From Cyclostephanos tholiformis (taxonomy: Eukaryota; Bacillariophyta; Thalassiosirophyceae; Thalassiosirales; Thalassiosiraceae), in NCBI GenBank assembly GCA_036939975.1, contig JALLPB010000227.1, forward strand, positions 1 through 19,546: a stretch of 19,546 bases of DNA, written 5' to 3'. Shown here in pieces: positions 1-8,965 of this stretch. Both the position numbers and the translations under genes were made by a program. Within the stretch, counting starts at the first letter, position 1, and every line of letters begins with the position of its first letter. The notes under the pieces were generated by a model. That model did no database searches and had not been told where the DNA came from. It saw nothing but the letters and a program-made list of their open reading frames with translations.

Positions 1-1061
1 AAAGTACGTACGCGTACGAACAAGATTTAATGACCAGGATATTGACCATAAACCCATAAGGAGATAGTGATAGTCAAGACTACGAGAAATTCCAGCTTAC
101 TAATTTCAAACCCATCTGTGAGCATAATATGGCTTGGAAGCACAGGTTCATTGGATGAAAAGCTAATGTGAAAGAATGGGTCGGTTCTATTTAGGATATG
201 TTATGGATTGATGTAGAGATTCAAGATTTAATTTCTTCTATTGATCTACAATGCCTTGCTAAATTATGGTCATCATAATGACATACACATGAATGGCAAC
301 TGGTACCAGAAACTTGGTGACGAAATCATTTTGCCATTAACAAAATCTTGGTCCGGGCCTTACAGTGGCAACCGCACGCACCTATGACTACGTTTATGAA
401 TGAAACTCTGATTGCTGTAAAAGAAGCCCTTCCAAATTAGTCACTTGCTCTCCTCATGGTTTGAGTTTCTTTTCAACACTGAGGGATTGGTAATAGTACT
501 CCTTCCAATGAGAAGAAGGGAGGACGAACTAATATCTCCTCGATGAAGGAAGTGAAGGCGGGGAAGGATCTTTACTCCTGAGTGGCCGCGAATCACATGG
601 AAGAGTCTTCGATGATGACAGAGATCCCCCAAGTATCAGCCAGAGCCGGCTGCATGATTTAGTTTGGATTAGTTTATGAAAAATAGCAATTAGAATAAGT
701 AGTAGTAGAGTGGATTCACGGTATCGGTGGAAGGGGAGATAGTTTCCTTCAGGTGCATGCCGTTCATTATTTTATGAGAAGGATTCGTTCGGCGCTGACT
801 CCATCCTCACTGCACGACGACGTATACAATTCAGCTCTCCACAACGCCAATACTTTTAACTACATTTTTTCTTCTCGTCGTTCAATTTTCTTGGGGAAGG
901 TCAACTTATTTGAAGTAAGTGAGTCTTGGCCTCGTCGTCCGATTATGGGAGAAAAATAATAAACTCGATGAAAGTATCTATCCTTCGACACCCCCACACA
1001 CGTAGAATAATTCACGTTTCGTTTCACTCGATCGTGAACCCATCACATCATACGGAAATAT
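1..1061. other. Left flank without a supportable gene
   Basis: I see no coding region that I can defend. The first 700 bases are AT-rich with stops in all frames; the longest open stretches (about 60-70 codons) have no recognisable motif. A 12-bp perfect palindrome of alternating CGTACG lies at 7-18. From about 750 the DNA becomes CpG-richer, and 960-1061 would be the 3' untranslated region of the minus-strand gene ending at 1062. No canonical AATAAA is visible there on the minus strand. Confidence 0.5.
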
Positions 1062-2922
1062 TCACGGCGCATCCTCCCCCGACCCCACCCCGTCGTCTAC
1101 CTCCTTTTCCGCACAAACGATCCCCTCCTCGATCTCGCGTATTAGCGCCTCATCGTCGCACACGCTCCGAAAAAGCGGCAGGGAGAACTTGCCCTCGGGA
1201 CTTAGGAACTTGCACATCCGCTCGATCGACACCACCGCCAACACCGTTTGGATGAACCCGTCGATGAGATCGTCTATTCCCATCCCGAGCACGTTGAAAT
1301 CCCTACGATCCATTAGGAGGAGACGCTCGGGCTCGGAGGAATAGAACGAGTCGGAGACCTTGACGCTGAGGTTCGTACCCAACATACCCCACGAGTCCAT
1401 ACCGGGCAAGAGCTCCTTCGCCAACGGCTCCCTGGTCTTGCGAGCGTATATCCCCACGAGCTCGAATCCGTCAGTTCCACCGGAGACCATCATGCGCAGG
1501 TCGGCGACGTAAATATCGTGCTTCTTGTCGGGGACGGTCCCGACGTGATAAAGCCTGGGGGTACCGTCCACGCCCGCGCTGCTCCACGAGGAGTTGCTAA
1601 CGAGACTCTGCACGATGAACTTGCTGTACGGGCAACCCTTCGCCTCCTCGAGGAAGTTCGCGAATTCCCCCGGGGACGTGATGGTGTATACCCCCTGTCC
1701 TGCATTCGAGTACGGCACCTTGATGGCGCAGAACCCGCCGAGTCGTTCGTACCACGTGGGTATATCCTCCCAGTTCACGTCCCGTATGGTCAGTGGCGTT
1801 TGTATCTGCAGTCCGGACGCCGCTAGCTCGACGTTGAACGCATCGTACGCCTTGGCGGCCACGAGCTTGTTACGTCCGCCGGAGAGGCAGGGGAGTGTCC
1901 CGTTCATAAGTACCGTGGGCGTGTCGATGGGGATGCGATTCCACGGACGCTGCGTGACGTACCGTACCGCTCCGCGGATGGGGATCCACCGCCGACGTAC
2001 GCCCAGGGGGGAGAATTCGACGTTCCCGTCGTCGGCGTCGGATAGGTCGATGTCGGCGAGGACTGGGGATTCCCCTCCCCCCCCGCTGCCGAGGCTGCCG
2101 AAGGACGTTCGGGGCGGCGTCCCCTCCGAGGCGGTAGAGTTCGACCTCATGTCCCTGGACGCCGGCTCGTCCGCGAGTATCTCCATGTATCCGTTGACGA
2201 ATCTCACCCTCCTCAAACTCTCCTTGTCGAAGCACGGCACGAGGTGTACCGTCTCCTTCGTGAGGTCGGCGAGGACGGCTGCGTAGCCGCTCGCCTCCAT
2301 GGGATTCTTGTCGAATAGGACGCAAAGCTTACCGTTGGGGACGGTCGATTCCTTAACGCGGGGGAGGAAGGTCCGTTCGAGCAGCACGCGATAGCCGCCG
2401 AACTCGTCCATCTCGTCGAAGAGGGGGGTGGACTTGAGTCCCGAGGGGGAGGAGTTAGTCTCGATGAGGACCTGGACGGAGGGAGGCGGCGGCGACGGGA
2501 TTGGGGAGTGAGATCAACGAAGTGGACGACGAGGATTGATTGTAATCCATAATAACCACACCACCACCACCACTCACCATCTTCTTCTCTCCGGCGTTGT
2601 TCACGGTGTGCATCAAATCGCATCCCGCCCAATAGAAGTGTTCGCTCCTGTACTTAATAATATCCATCAGCACGTCCCTGTCGACCTTGGGATGCATGTG
2701 ACAGTACCGTTCGACGATGCGCTCCTGGCTCAGTCCCATGAAGAATCGCACGGTGGGATGTATCTGGGAGTTGATGACGCGGGGGTAGAAGTGATTCTCA
2801 GTTTTGAAGGATCCTGGACGGACGAGTCGGTATTTGAATAGGGCCTTGTTGGCCGCGGCGGACGCCTTCTTCGCGGCCTCGGCGGCCTCCTTTTCGTCGG
2901 GGCATTCGGATTCCGTCGTCAT
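1062..2922 (-). CDS. ATP-grasp-like conserved eukaryotic protein, two exons, 584 aa
   Basis: The coding sequence is complement(join(1062..2471,2578..2922)). Exon 1 encodes 115 residues from the ATG at 2922 and exon 2 encodes 469 residues to a TGA at 1062. I see an Ala/Lys-rich N-terminus (about 10-28). The E-x-N motif ETNSSPSG sits at 119-126, right after the splice junction. A Ser/Gly-rich low-complexity linker covers about 225-251. Then come AIKVPYSNAGQGVYTI (Lys366, Gly-rich loop 373-375), FIVQSLV (about 400-406) and ADLRMMV (about 438-444), followed by a conserved-looking helical C-terminus. In ATP-grasp enzymes the Lys/Gly-loop binds ATP, the hinge follows it and E-x-N binds metal. Here E-x-N precedes the nucleotide lobe, which suggests a permuted fold. 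The fold assignment is inferred from motifs. I recall similar proteins in fungi and algae without a known substrate, and I give no reaction. Base composition is GC- and CpG-rich, unlike the repeats to the right. No break is visible, so I consider it functional. Confidence 0.9.
2472..2577 (-). other. Spliceosomal intron, 106 bp, phase 0
   Basis: On the minus strand the donor reads ATG|GTGAGTGG and the acceptor CCGTCCAG|GTCCTC. Removing these 106 bases joins exon 1 ...GEKKM directly to VLIETNSSPSG and continues into the long downstream frame. Exon 2 has 20 in-frame codons before its first ATG (at 2411), which shows the gene does not start there. The length is not a multiple of three. If the intron were retained, translation would run 40 further residues and stop at 2455, giving a 155-residue product lacking everything from E-x-N onward. 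Confidence 0.9.
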
Positions 2923-2950
2923 TTTTTATTGTGGTCGACGATGTTTAAAA

Positions 2951-2960
2951 GCTATTTATG
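2951..2960 (-). promoter_or_regulatory. TATA-like box upstream of the ATP-grasp-like gene
   Basis: On the minus strand the sequence reads CATAAATAGC, 29-38 bases before the ATG at 2922. If it is used, the 5' leader would be only a few bases long. It is a weak match based on position and A/T content alone. Confidence 0.3.
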
Positions 2961-3040
2961 TTCACCTTCGGCGCGCCCCAATGCTCCAGAGATGATGAAT
3001 TATATTTAATAAAATGATCAATCAACATGGACCCTTGCTG

Positions 3041-3100
3041 GCGCTGCCGGCAAAGCAAGATTCAAGCAGGCAGCGCTGCGGGCAAAGAACGTTCAAGGAG
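3041..3100. repeat. Two-copy imperfect direct repeat, period 32
   Basis: A unit beginning GCGCTGCCGGCAAAG at 3041 recurs as GCGCTGCGGGCAAAG at 3073; each is followed by a similar ...TTCAAG(C/G)AG tail. It sits in the GC-rich interval upstream of the minus-strand gene. Its function is unknown; it could be a regulatory duplication. Confidence 0.6.
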
Positions 3101-3157
3101 AGAGATTCACGTAGTAGAGTTTATTAGGCAGCTGTCGCGAAGGTCGTAAAAGCGCCG

Positions 3158-3174
3158 GCCAGCCCCCGGCTGGC
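3158..3174. other. Perfect GC hairpin, 7-bp stem, 3-base loop
   Basis: GCCAGCC, a CCC loop, then GGCTGGC. It lies about 240 bases upstream of the ATP-grasp-like start codon. No T-run follows, and nothing ties it to a transcript. Confidence 0.45.
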
Positions 3175-3380
3175 GACTCCGTCTCCAGCCTTCTGCCTCA
3201 ACGCTATGTACGATTCGTACCCCATGATTACAGAGGAATTGATATTAAAATGTCAATGAGAAAGGTGTCATCCCGCCTTGTCGGTGTTTCCATCGAGGAG
3301 CCTGCGGGAATTGGGGCAACCCCCGCCCGCCCCTACTCCCATTCTCCTTGGGCAAGTAGAGTGTGTTGTCTGCACTATGC

Positions 3381-3513
3381 TTGGGACAATGGACAGATGG
3401 GGACGATCGACAGATGGAGATGTTGATCATGGAATGATGCTAGCTCATTACATTGGGGTTCCACAGCACCATGCCCTGCAGATTGCCGGGTAAGTAGTAG
3501 TAGTTTAAGCAGC
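3381..3513 (+). repeat. Direct repeat A1 (left copy)
   Basis: From TTGGGACAAT to GTAGTAGTTTAAGCAGC this stretch matches 12208-12323 in the same orientation, including TGTTGATCATGGAATGA and GGGGTTCCACAGCACCATG. A1 has about 15 extra bases near 3404-3418 containing a small internal duplication. It is interpreted as the left A repeat of the YR element. Confidence 0.75.
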
Positions 3514-4555
3514 GCCACAACACAAGAAGGGCGACAACAGCAACAGCAGCAAACAAAGGATAAAACATCCCCCTTGTCCTAACAGGAGCGTGGGCCATAA
3601 AAAAACTGAAATGATTGGTAAATGCCATGGCAAAGCCAACGATATTTCTGACAGCTACAGCACCGCCGCCTTCAACATATTGCCAAACACCTTAGGAAAG
3701 TCGACGAGCAGTATATAGGGCTCTGCCGCAGAAGCCTACAATGCTGGATTCAACACATTAATCACAGGGCAGGGTGGGAAAAATATCACATCAAAATCTA
3801 TGGCAAACCAAACTTTTTTTGCTGTGAAACCCTCACAGTCTTTTTCGCTAGCGGAGACGAAGAATTCCTGGGCATAGGCCCGTCTTTGGCTGGAGTAGCC
3901 TCGACCAAGGCAACGATGGAATCTGGCGCTAGATAATGAATCACCTCCATGTGATGGTTGGCTTTGGGGACAAAACTGAGGGCATTAATCCCTCGTTCCC
4001 ATGGGGATGGGGGGTAGAGCAGAGTGGGATCTGCTGAGCCAAGACAGCAGACAAATGAACAACCTGGGATGAGAATCTGTTCCCCTGTGCCAACTGCCAA
4101 CCTTGCACAGCAAGAGGGGGGTAGGGACTGCCAGGGCAAGGATCAACATGGAGGGCAACCCCAGTGAGGGAAACAAGAGGGCATCCAAGAAGAGATCGAT
4201 AATGGGGATGTGCTCGACATTCGGAGCAATGTCTCTATGGAGGGGGGACTCGACCAAAATACGGTCGGAGGGGGGGGGGGGCAAGACAAATAAGGTAGGA
4301 TCGGACACATGCAACAACCTGTGCACCAAGCGCCAGGGGGGAGGATTGTAGCCAAAATTCAAACTGCAACCATACACAATGACATTGCCGTCATCAAACC
4401 AGAGCTCCACTGGCAGGGCAAGGTGAGGGTGAATATAACCCTCAGGGAGAAAATACGTGCAACGGGATGGCATGCTCAGGGAGGGGGAGCAAGAGATCAG
4501 AAACTAGTAAGGCCCATCATTACAAAGATGGGGCACAGTTTCCACAGGGAGGACT
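3514..4555. other. Leader region of the YR element; unrecognised minus-strand open stretches
   Basis: Between the A1 repeat and the gag-like remnant there is about 1 kb without an identifiable gene. On the minus strand 4473-3985 is open for 162 codons (Pro/Leu/Ser/His-rich), 4139-3798 for 113 codons, and 3628-3440 encodes a 62-residue stretch with one clear hydrophobic segment (YPLFAAVAVVALLVLW). These could be shifted pieces of one old membrane-protein gene or chance openings. A G-run of 12 lies near 4270. I recognise no family. Confidence 0.35.
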
Positions 4556-5385
4556 GTGAAAGTGGGAGGATGCGATGATGTAGGGGGGTGCCTCTACTCA
4601 GCGATTAATGTGGCCACCCTCAAGGGCTATTGCAGTGCAGTAGACCCCACAGGGATCCCCACCATCTGGGACTTCTTCCAACAAATGAAAGAATTGCCTT
4701 CTTGCACAAATACAACCTATAAGTTGGCATGTCTCAGTGGAGCAAGACTAAAGGCAAGGATAACATTGTGAGGCTAAATTTTAACCTGGGCAAAGTGGTC
4801 CCAACAATTGCATCAACACAAAGGAGGATATCAATCCTCATGTGCCACCCCAATTCGGCAAAGGAGGTCAAAACAATCAAGGATTTTGAGGAAACAAGGC
4901 AGGCAATGGTCCATATGACCCAATTCAATGAAGTACGGTGCCAGTAGAAGGCACCACCCAGCCTGCCCCCGGATAATTATGTCAAGCCACGACTGAGTTA
5001 ATACATATTTGCACTCTCATCTGGACACATTTAGGGGACAAGTGCAATTATTACAAAGGCCTCCTTGAGGTTGCAAAGTCCTTCAATCAACAAGAAATCC
5101 ACATCATTTGCAAATCCTTCATGGCTGATGTGTGTTTTTGCATAACCTGGGAAATTCTGACCAACGGTCGGTATTTTTCAACACCATCCTTGTTGAGTCA
5201 CACTTTTGGGGGAGTGACCAATTTGAATGGCCCATGAGCTTGATCCACAAGAGCACGGACAATGACCACTTTGCCAAGGCCATTGACTGCCACATGTACC
5301 TTGTTGAACGGCTCACATCCACACCAACCAGCCAGGGGACAGCAGGGAGCGGTGGTGGGGGGGGGGGGGGTATGAGGAGTGCAAT
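4556..5385 (+). pseudogene. gag-like N-terminal part of the YR retroelement
   Basis: Translated in shifting plus-strand frames, this gives a continuous gag-like protein. A start segment contains DPTGIPTIWDFFQQMKELPS (about 4646-4700). It shifts frame near 4729 into WSKTKGKDNIVRLNF and VVPTIASTQRRI (to 4947). A further shift gives GDKCNYYKGLLEVAKSFNQQ and RYFFNTILVESHFWGSDQFEWP (about 5035-5235), and it ends in a Gly-rich tract coded by the G-run at 5356-5370. The segment resembles gag-like ORFs of algal YR retrotransposons as I remember them. The stop at 4945-4947 and at least two frameshifts make it nonfunctional. It is separated from its C-terminal zinc-knuckle part (near 8110) by the inserted element. 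Confidence 0.6.
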
Positions 5386-5414
5386 AACCAAGGAGGTGGC
5401 CAGGGCAATCACAG

Positions 5415-6895
5415 TTCCTTACAAAGCTGATCAATCTCTGGGAGGGAGTCATCCAGCATCATTGGAACTTGGCGGTGGCCGTTGGTATTCCAGGCGGTCA
5501 TCCTTTGCTGTGTCCATGGAATCTCTTGATTCCACAATGTCAAGCCATTCCTGTGGGGTCGGCTTGATGCCTGGGATGCAGGGAGGTACTTTGCGCTGGT
5601 AATGGAAGTTGAGGAAGCAACCCTCAACTCTGGTGGTGGCAGGAGGAGAGTGGAAGTCCAATGTCAGGACAATGCCCCCTCTCTTACGTGCAGATATGAT
5701 GCCATGTTGCTCAGTGGTAAGGTCCGTGCGGCCATCCAAATAGTGACCAACAGAGGCACCGGAGGTCCTTATTGCCCAAATGATTTGGACTCCAAGTCAG
5801 GGCGAACCGTCATCAACATTCTTTGGGAAAAAAAACGGACTTAAACATAGTTCAGGCCTCTGCCCTGGACCCCTGGACAAATATCCTGGTGTTTGGCCTC
5901 TTGGAGTGCTGGGGGAGGTCTGGATGTGCCTCAGGTCTGATTGTAGCCACATGAAGACCAAGGCTGTAGCAACCAGTGCCTGTGGGAACACCCAGCTCTG
6001 TGCAGGCCTACGATCGAGGATCAAGGCCAATCTCCACGCCGTCCGAGCCATTTGGCCACAATCAGTAGGTTAGACCAAGGATAATGCCTTGGCAGAGGAG
6101 GATGATGATGGTGACCCACCCAGCAACACAACCCTATGAAATTGAATCCATGCCACGGGTGAGCTTGCCTCCGGGGTCGACCCTGGGGCAGCTGAGGATT
6201 CCAGTCTTTCATGGTACGAACCGGAGACTGGCTTCGGTACTGCTCTCTTTGATGCCCACAATGGCTTCGACAAGCTCAACCAATACCTCATGCTGTGGAA
6301 TGTGGTTCACCGGTGGAATCGGGGAATCAAGTTTGCATTCAACCGGTATCGGCACTGGGTCCAGTGCCTGATACGGTCGGAGCCGGGTGAGCCAGCCCTC
6401 GTGATCCTCTCAAAGGAGGGGATCACACAGGGGGACTGCTTCACGATGATCCTTTATGGTGTTGCGCTGATGCCCCTTGCATCTAAGATGAGGGAGGCTA
6501 TCTCCAAGGCCCTGCAGCCATGGTACTGTGATGATGCAGGTGCTGCTGGCACGGCACTGCCGAATGCCCAATACCTTGACTTCCTTGTGAAGCATGGCCT
6601 GGCATATGGCTACTTTCCCAAGCCCTGCAAATCCCACTACATTTGCAAGGTGGAGGACGAGCCTGCTGCCCGTCAGGCCTTTGAAAGCTTTGGCCTCGAG
6701 ATCAACTACTCAAGGGGGCAGCGGTACCTGGGTGGCTTCATCGGATGCGCCCAGCAGAAGGAGGAGTGGTTTTGGGAACTGGTTGGAAAATGGGTAAGTG
6801 CCTTGAAGACACTCAGTGTCATTGCTGCCCGCTATCTCCAGATGGCCTATGCTGACCGTGGCTGGACAGGTGACACGGAAGTCTTGGCTCATTGA
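5415..6895 (+). pseudogene. Reverse transcriptase (YCDD type), non-LTR-like, broken
   Basis: An N-terminal region (about 5415-5840, including LSGKVRAAIQIVTNRGTGG) runs into LDKYPGVWPLG, an RT motif 1-like block near 5870. Compared with relatives I remember, about 100 residues seem deleted between them. ACGNTQLCAGLRSRIKANLH follows (about 5980-6040). After two in-frame TGA codons near 6136-6144 the frame is open from about 6148 to 6895. It has motif A LFDAHNGFDKLN (Asp codon 6251-6253), motif B KEGITQGDCFTM (about 6412-6447), motif C YCDD (6524-6535), AYGYFPKPCKSHYI and the grip-like GQRYLGGFIG. The palm residues are preserved, so this is the best kept piece of either element. YCDD instead of YADD appears typical of this subfamily, in my recollection. 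Confidence 0.75.
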
Positions 6896-7790
6896 TGAGC
6901 AACTCTTCCTTTACTGCTGTGGTCAGGACAACCCCTCAGTGGTGAGAAGGGATAAATGGAACTGTGCCGCTGGCACATGGCTCTCCAATTTCCCAAATCA
7001 GTTGAATGGTACCAGCCTGTTGGCGGATGAGTGGAGGGATAATGTCTGCCTATAGTACAACCATTCCCCATTGGATATGCCTGCTGCCTGTGATGGCTGC
7101 AGGGCAAAGATGTCAGTCGAGCATGCACTGTCATGCAAAATTGGCGGCCTTGTCCATATCTGGCATGATGATGTGGTGATGAGTGGTGGCACCTGTGCGG
7201 CAATGCGCTCATCCCCAGTTGAGTCAAATGCAAACCACATATCTTTATATGTGTTAGTCAAGAGGTTGCAGAGGGCAACACAACCCCACCCACCACCATC
7301 CACTCCTCCTGCAACACCTCCAATGCCACCCCAGACCACCCAGGAATGGGTCGATGCAAGCTGCCATGGGTTCTGGGAACGTGGCTGGACATGCATTTTT
7401 GACATGTGTATCCGGACACCGACGCCAGGTCCTACCGGAAGAAAGAATTTGGGGAAGTTCTTTCACAGCATGAGAAGGAGAAGAAGGACAAGTACCTTTG
7501 AACCTGTTTGGAATTGCGGAAGGATTTTACGCCAATGTTATATTCAGTTTGTGGGATTGCGGGATGCGAGGCCCAGAATGCCAAAAGGAGACTTGCTACC
7601 CACCTAGCAAGTAAGTGGAACCATGGATATTCCCAGATGTGTATTATGTGAGGGTTTGGATGGCGATTGCTGTTGTTCATGCAAACAGCCTACTCATCTG
7701 TGGGAGTAGAGATTGACAGCATCCCCGACGCCCTCTCATCCCTGACGGAGCTACCATCGGAGACTGGCAGACCTTGCAGGGGAACTAACT
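6896..7790 (+). pseudogene. CCHC zinc finger plus restriction-like endonuclease domain, broken
   Basis: The segment continues the RT protein after a frameshift. In the frame from 7071 it has CDGCRAKMSVEHALSC (7089-7136), a C-x2-C-x8-H-x4-C zinc finger. KIGGLVHIWHDDV follows, where related elements carry a basic-His motif. After a Pro-rich insert comes GFWERGWTCIFDMCI, whose Asp (7401-7403) fits the catalytic D of a PD-(D/E)XK nuclease fold. The frame then shifts repeatedly. Near 7640-7790 another frame gives RVWMAIAVVHANSLLICGSR and a TAA at about 7786-7790. The nuclease would nick target DNA for target-primed reverse transcription. The domain call is inferred from motif order; this copy is dead. 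Confidence 0.6.
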
Positions 7791-7944
7791 GTCCCCCCCA
7801 CCTCTCTCACCCTGGACTCAACCTCTGGCCTCATACAGCAACTCTCTGTGGTTAGAGCACCACCCATTCACCCTACCCTGCATCCAAGCTCCTTGGCTCA
7901 GACTCATAGAATCTAACATTATAAATTTTCATGCCACATTATAC

Positions 7945-7953
7945 AAAAAAAAA
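7945..7953 (+). other. A9 tract, likely 3' tail of the nested element
   Basis: Nine A residues follow about 150 bases of noncoding sequence after the endonuclease remnant, and gag-like coding of the outer element resumes immediately afterward. A short A tail at the 3' junction is what a non-LTR insertion would leave. The tract is short enough to arise by chance. Confidence 0.4.
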
Positions 7954-8300
7954 TGCCAACAGCCATAGGTAGATGACAGCCACCCTCACATTGCAGCTAT
8001 GTTGGCAGACTACCTCATGGCAATGGTCCTAACATCCAACTTACCAACATACTTGATGCCACCAACAAACGCATTACAGAGCTGCCCAAGATCCTGGAGT
8101 ACATTGTAAACAGGTGCCCATTCATGTGCTGAGCTCACATTCTTGGTCACTGCACTTTTGAGAACTGCTAGTTTAAAAATGACCACATTCCATGCAGAAG
8201 CTCAATCCCAAATGCCTTCCCAAAATATGTCATTATGATGCTGACGCCAGGGTTGAAACACTGTGTCAAGGCCAGGGAACAAGAGGGGTCACTGAACAAA
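7954..8300 (+). pseudogene. gag-like C-terminal part with zinc-knuckle, YR retroelement
   Basis: Just right of the A tract a frame reads VDDSHPHIAAMLADYL, then shifts to NIQLTNILDATNKRITELPK and CPFMC*AHILGHCTFENC (about 8112-8170), followed by AFPKYVIMMLTPGLKHCVKA (about 8211-8270). The Cys spacing resembles the C-x8-C-x5-C type knuckle in gag-like proteins of this family; the stop after the second Cys fits TGG-to-TGA. It complements the N-terminal half at 4556-5385. The N-part, gap and C-part read as one interrupted gag-like gene. Confidence 0.55.
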
Positions 8301-8965
8301 AGATGATGGGCCAATGGGCAGGTGCAGGTCTGACAAGAGATATAGGATATCAAGAAGAAGATCAAAAGGGAAATAGGGGATTTATGGAACACAATCAATA
8401 AACAGCAAACAAAAGTGGACCAACAACACAAGTAAAACAAGAAGAATGGGGGGAGAATTTTGGAGTGAAATATACATTAGGGAAATCATTTGAACTTTTG
8501 CAATCAAAACAAAATAATCGAGGGCATGTCCTGACAAACACATCAACTAGCCAACCATGAACAATGGCAAAAGCATACAAACCACACACAGACCGGGCAA
8601 GGGGGGGCAGGGGGGCAAGTGGGTGCTGCCACATGAACTGCTGGATGGAGACCAATGCAAGCTAAGATTGAAGGTAGAGAGGAGCAATGGCAGTGGGAGT
8701 GACATGGATGTCAGCAACAAATGCAATGAAATGGCAGCAGCACAGCCACAGGAACCAACAAGCACACCAATGAGTGGGAAGGGCACATACTGCTCCCTCA
8801 TTATCAAAGCCACAGAAAAAGCTACAACAGGAGCATCCATCCCAAGCTACAAAACAAAGTAAACAACAGTGCCATCAACTAACTGCTGGGACATTGCTCA
8901 AGCAAATCATTCTTCATATGTTTGTAGAAGCCAAAGACAATGGGGTGATATTAATTTCCTAGTGG
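8301..8965. other. Unresolved stretch between gag-like and RT remnants
   Basis: By position this should hold the end of gag and the RT N-terminus. The plus-strand frame 8557-8862 is open for 101 codons (polar, Ser/Lys/Gln-rich) and others are shorter, but I recognise no domain. Decay has probably removed recognisable sequence. Confidence 0.35.

Larger units (their letters stand above)
5386..7953 (+). mobile_element. Nested RT-CCHC-endonuclease retroelement, decayed
   Basis: This block carries an RT of a type different from that of the surrounding element, then a CCHC finger and a restriction-like endonuclease remnant, and ends at a run of nine A (7945-7953). That order is typical of non-LTR elements with a C-terminal restriction-like endonuclease. 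Gag-like coding of the YR element stops just left of it and resumes just right of it, so it is best read as an insertion. The left edge is placed between the Gly-rich gag tract (5370) and the first RT-ORF residues (about 5415); I could not find target-site duplications by eye. Confidence 0.6.

Noticed and set aside
1594..2286. 230-codon plus-strand open frame
   Set aside because: It lies opposite the ATP-grasp-like gene, whose minus-strand product has clear motifs and a splice-consistent structure; the plus frame is a GC-rich shadow.
2408..2411. ATG at 2411 as the start of a separate 449-residue gene
   Set aside because: Twenty in-frame codons upstream of it, including the E-x-N motif, connect through a consensus GT-AG intron to the upstream exon.
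3120..3240. Possible tRNA or structured RNA in the GC-rich patch
   Set aside because: I could not form a cloverleaf or find consistent A and B boxes on either strand; only a 7-bp hairpin is supported.
4262..4290. G-run as a possible G-quadruplex or sequencing boundary
   Set aside because: Several homopolymer G runs of this type occur in the window (also near 5356 and 15809); nothing links them to a function.
5449..5739. 96-codon minus-strand frame that reads like a protein
   Set aside because: The plus strand here encodes the N-terminal part of the RT protein in continuity with downstream RT motifs, including LSGKVRAAIQIVTNRGTGG.
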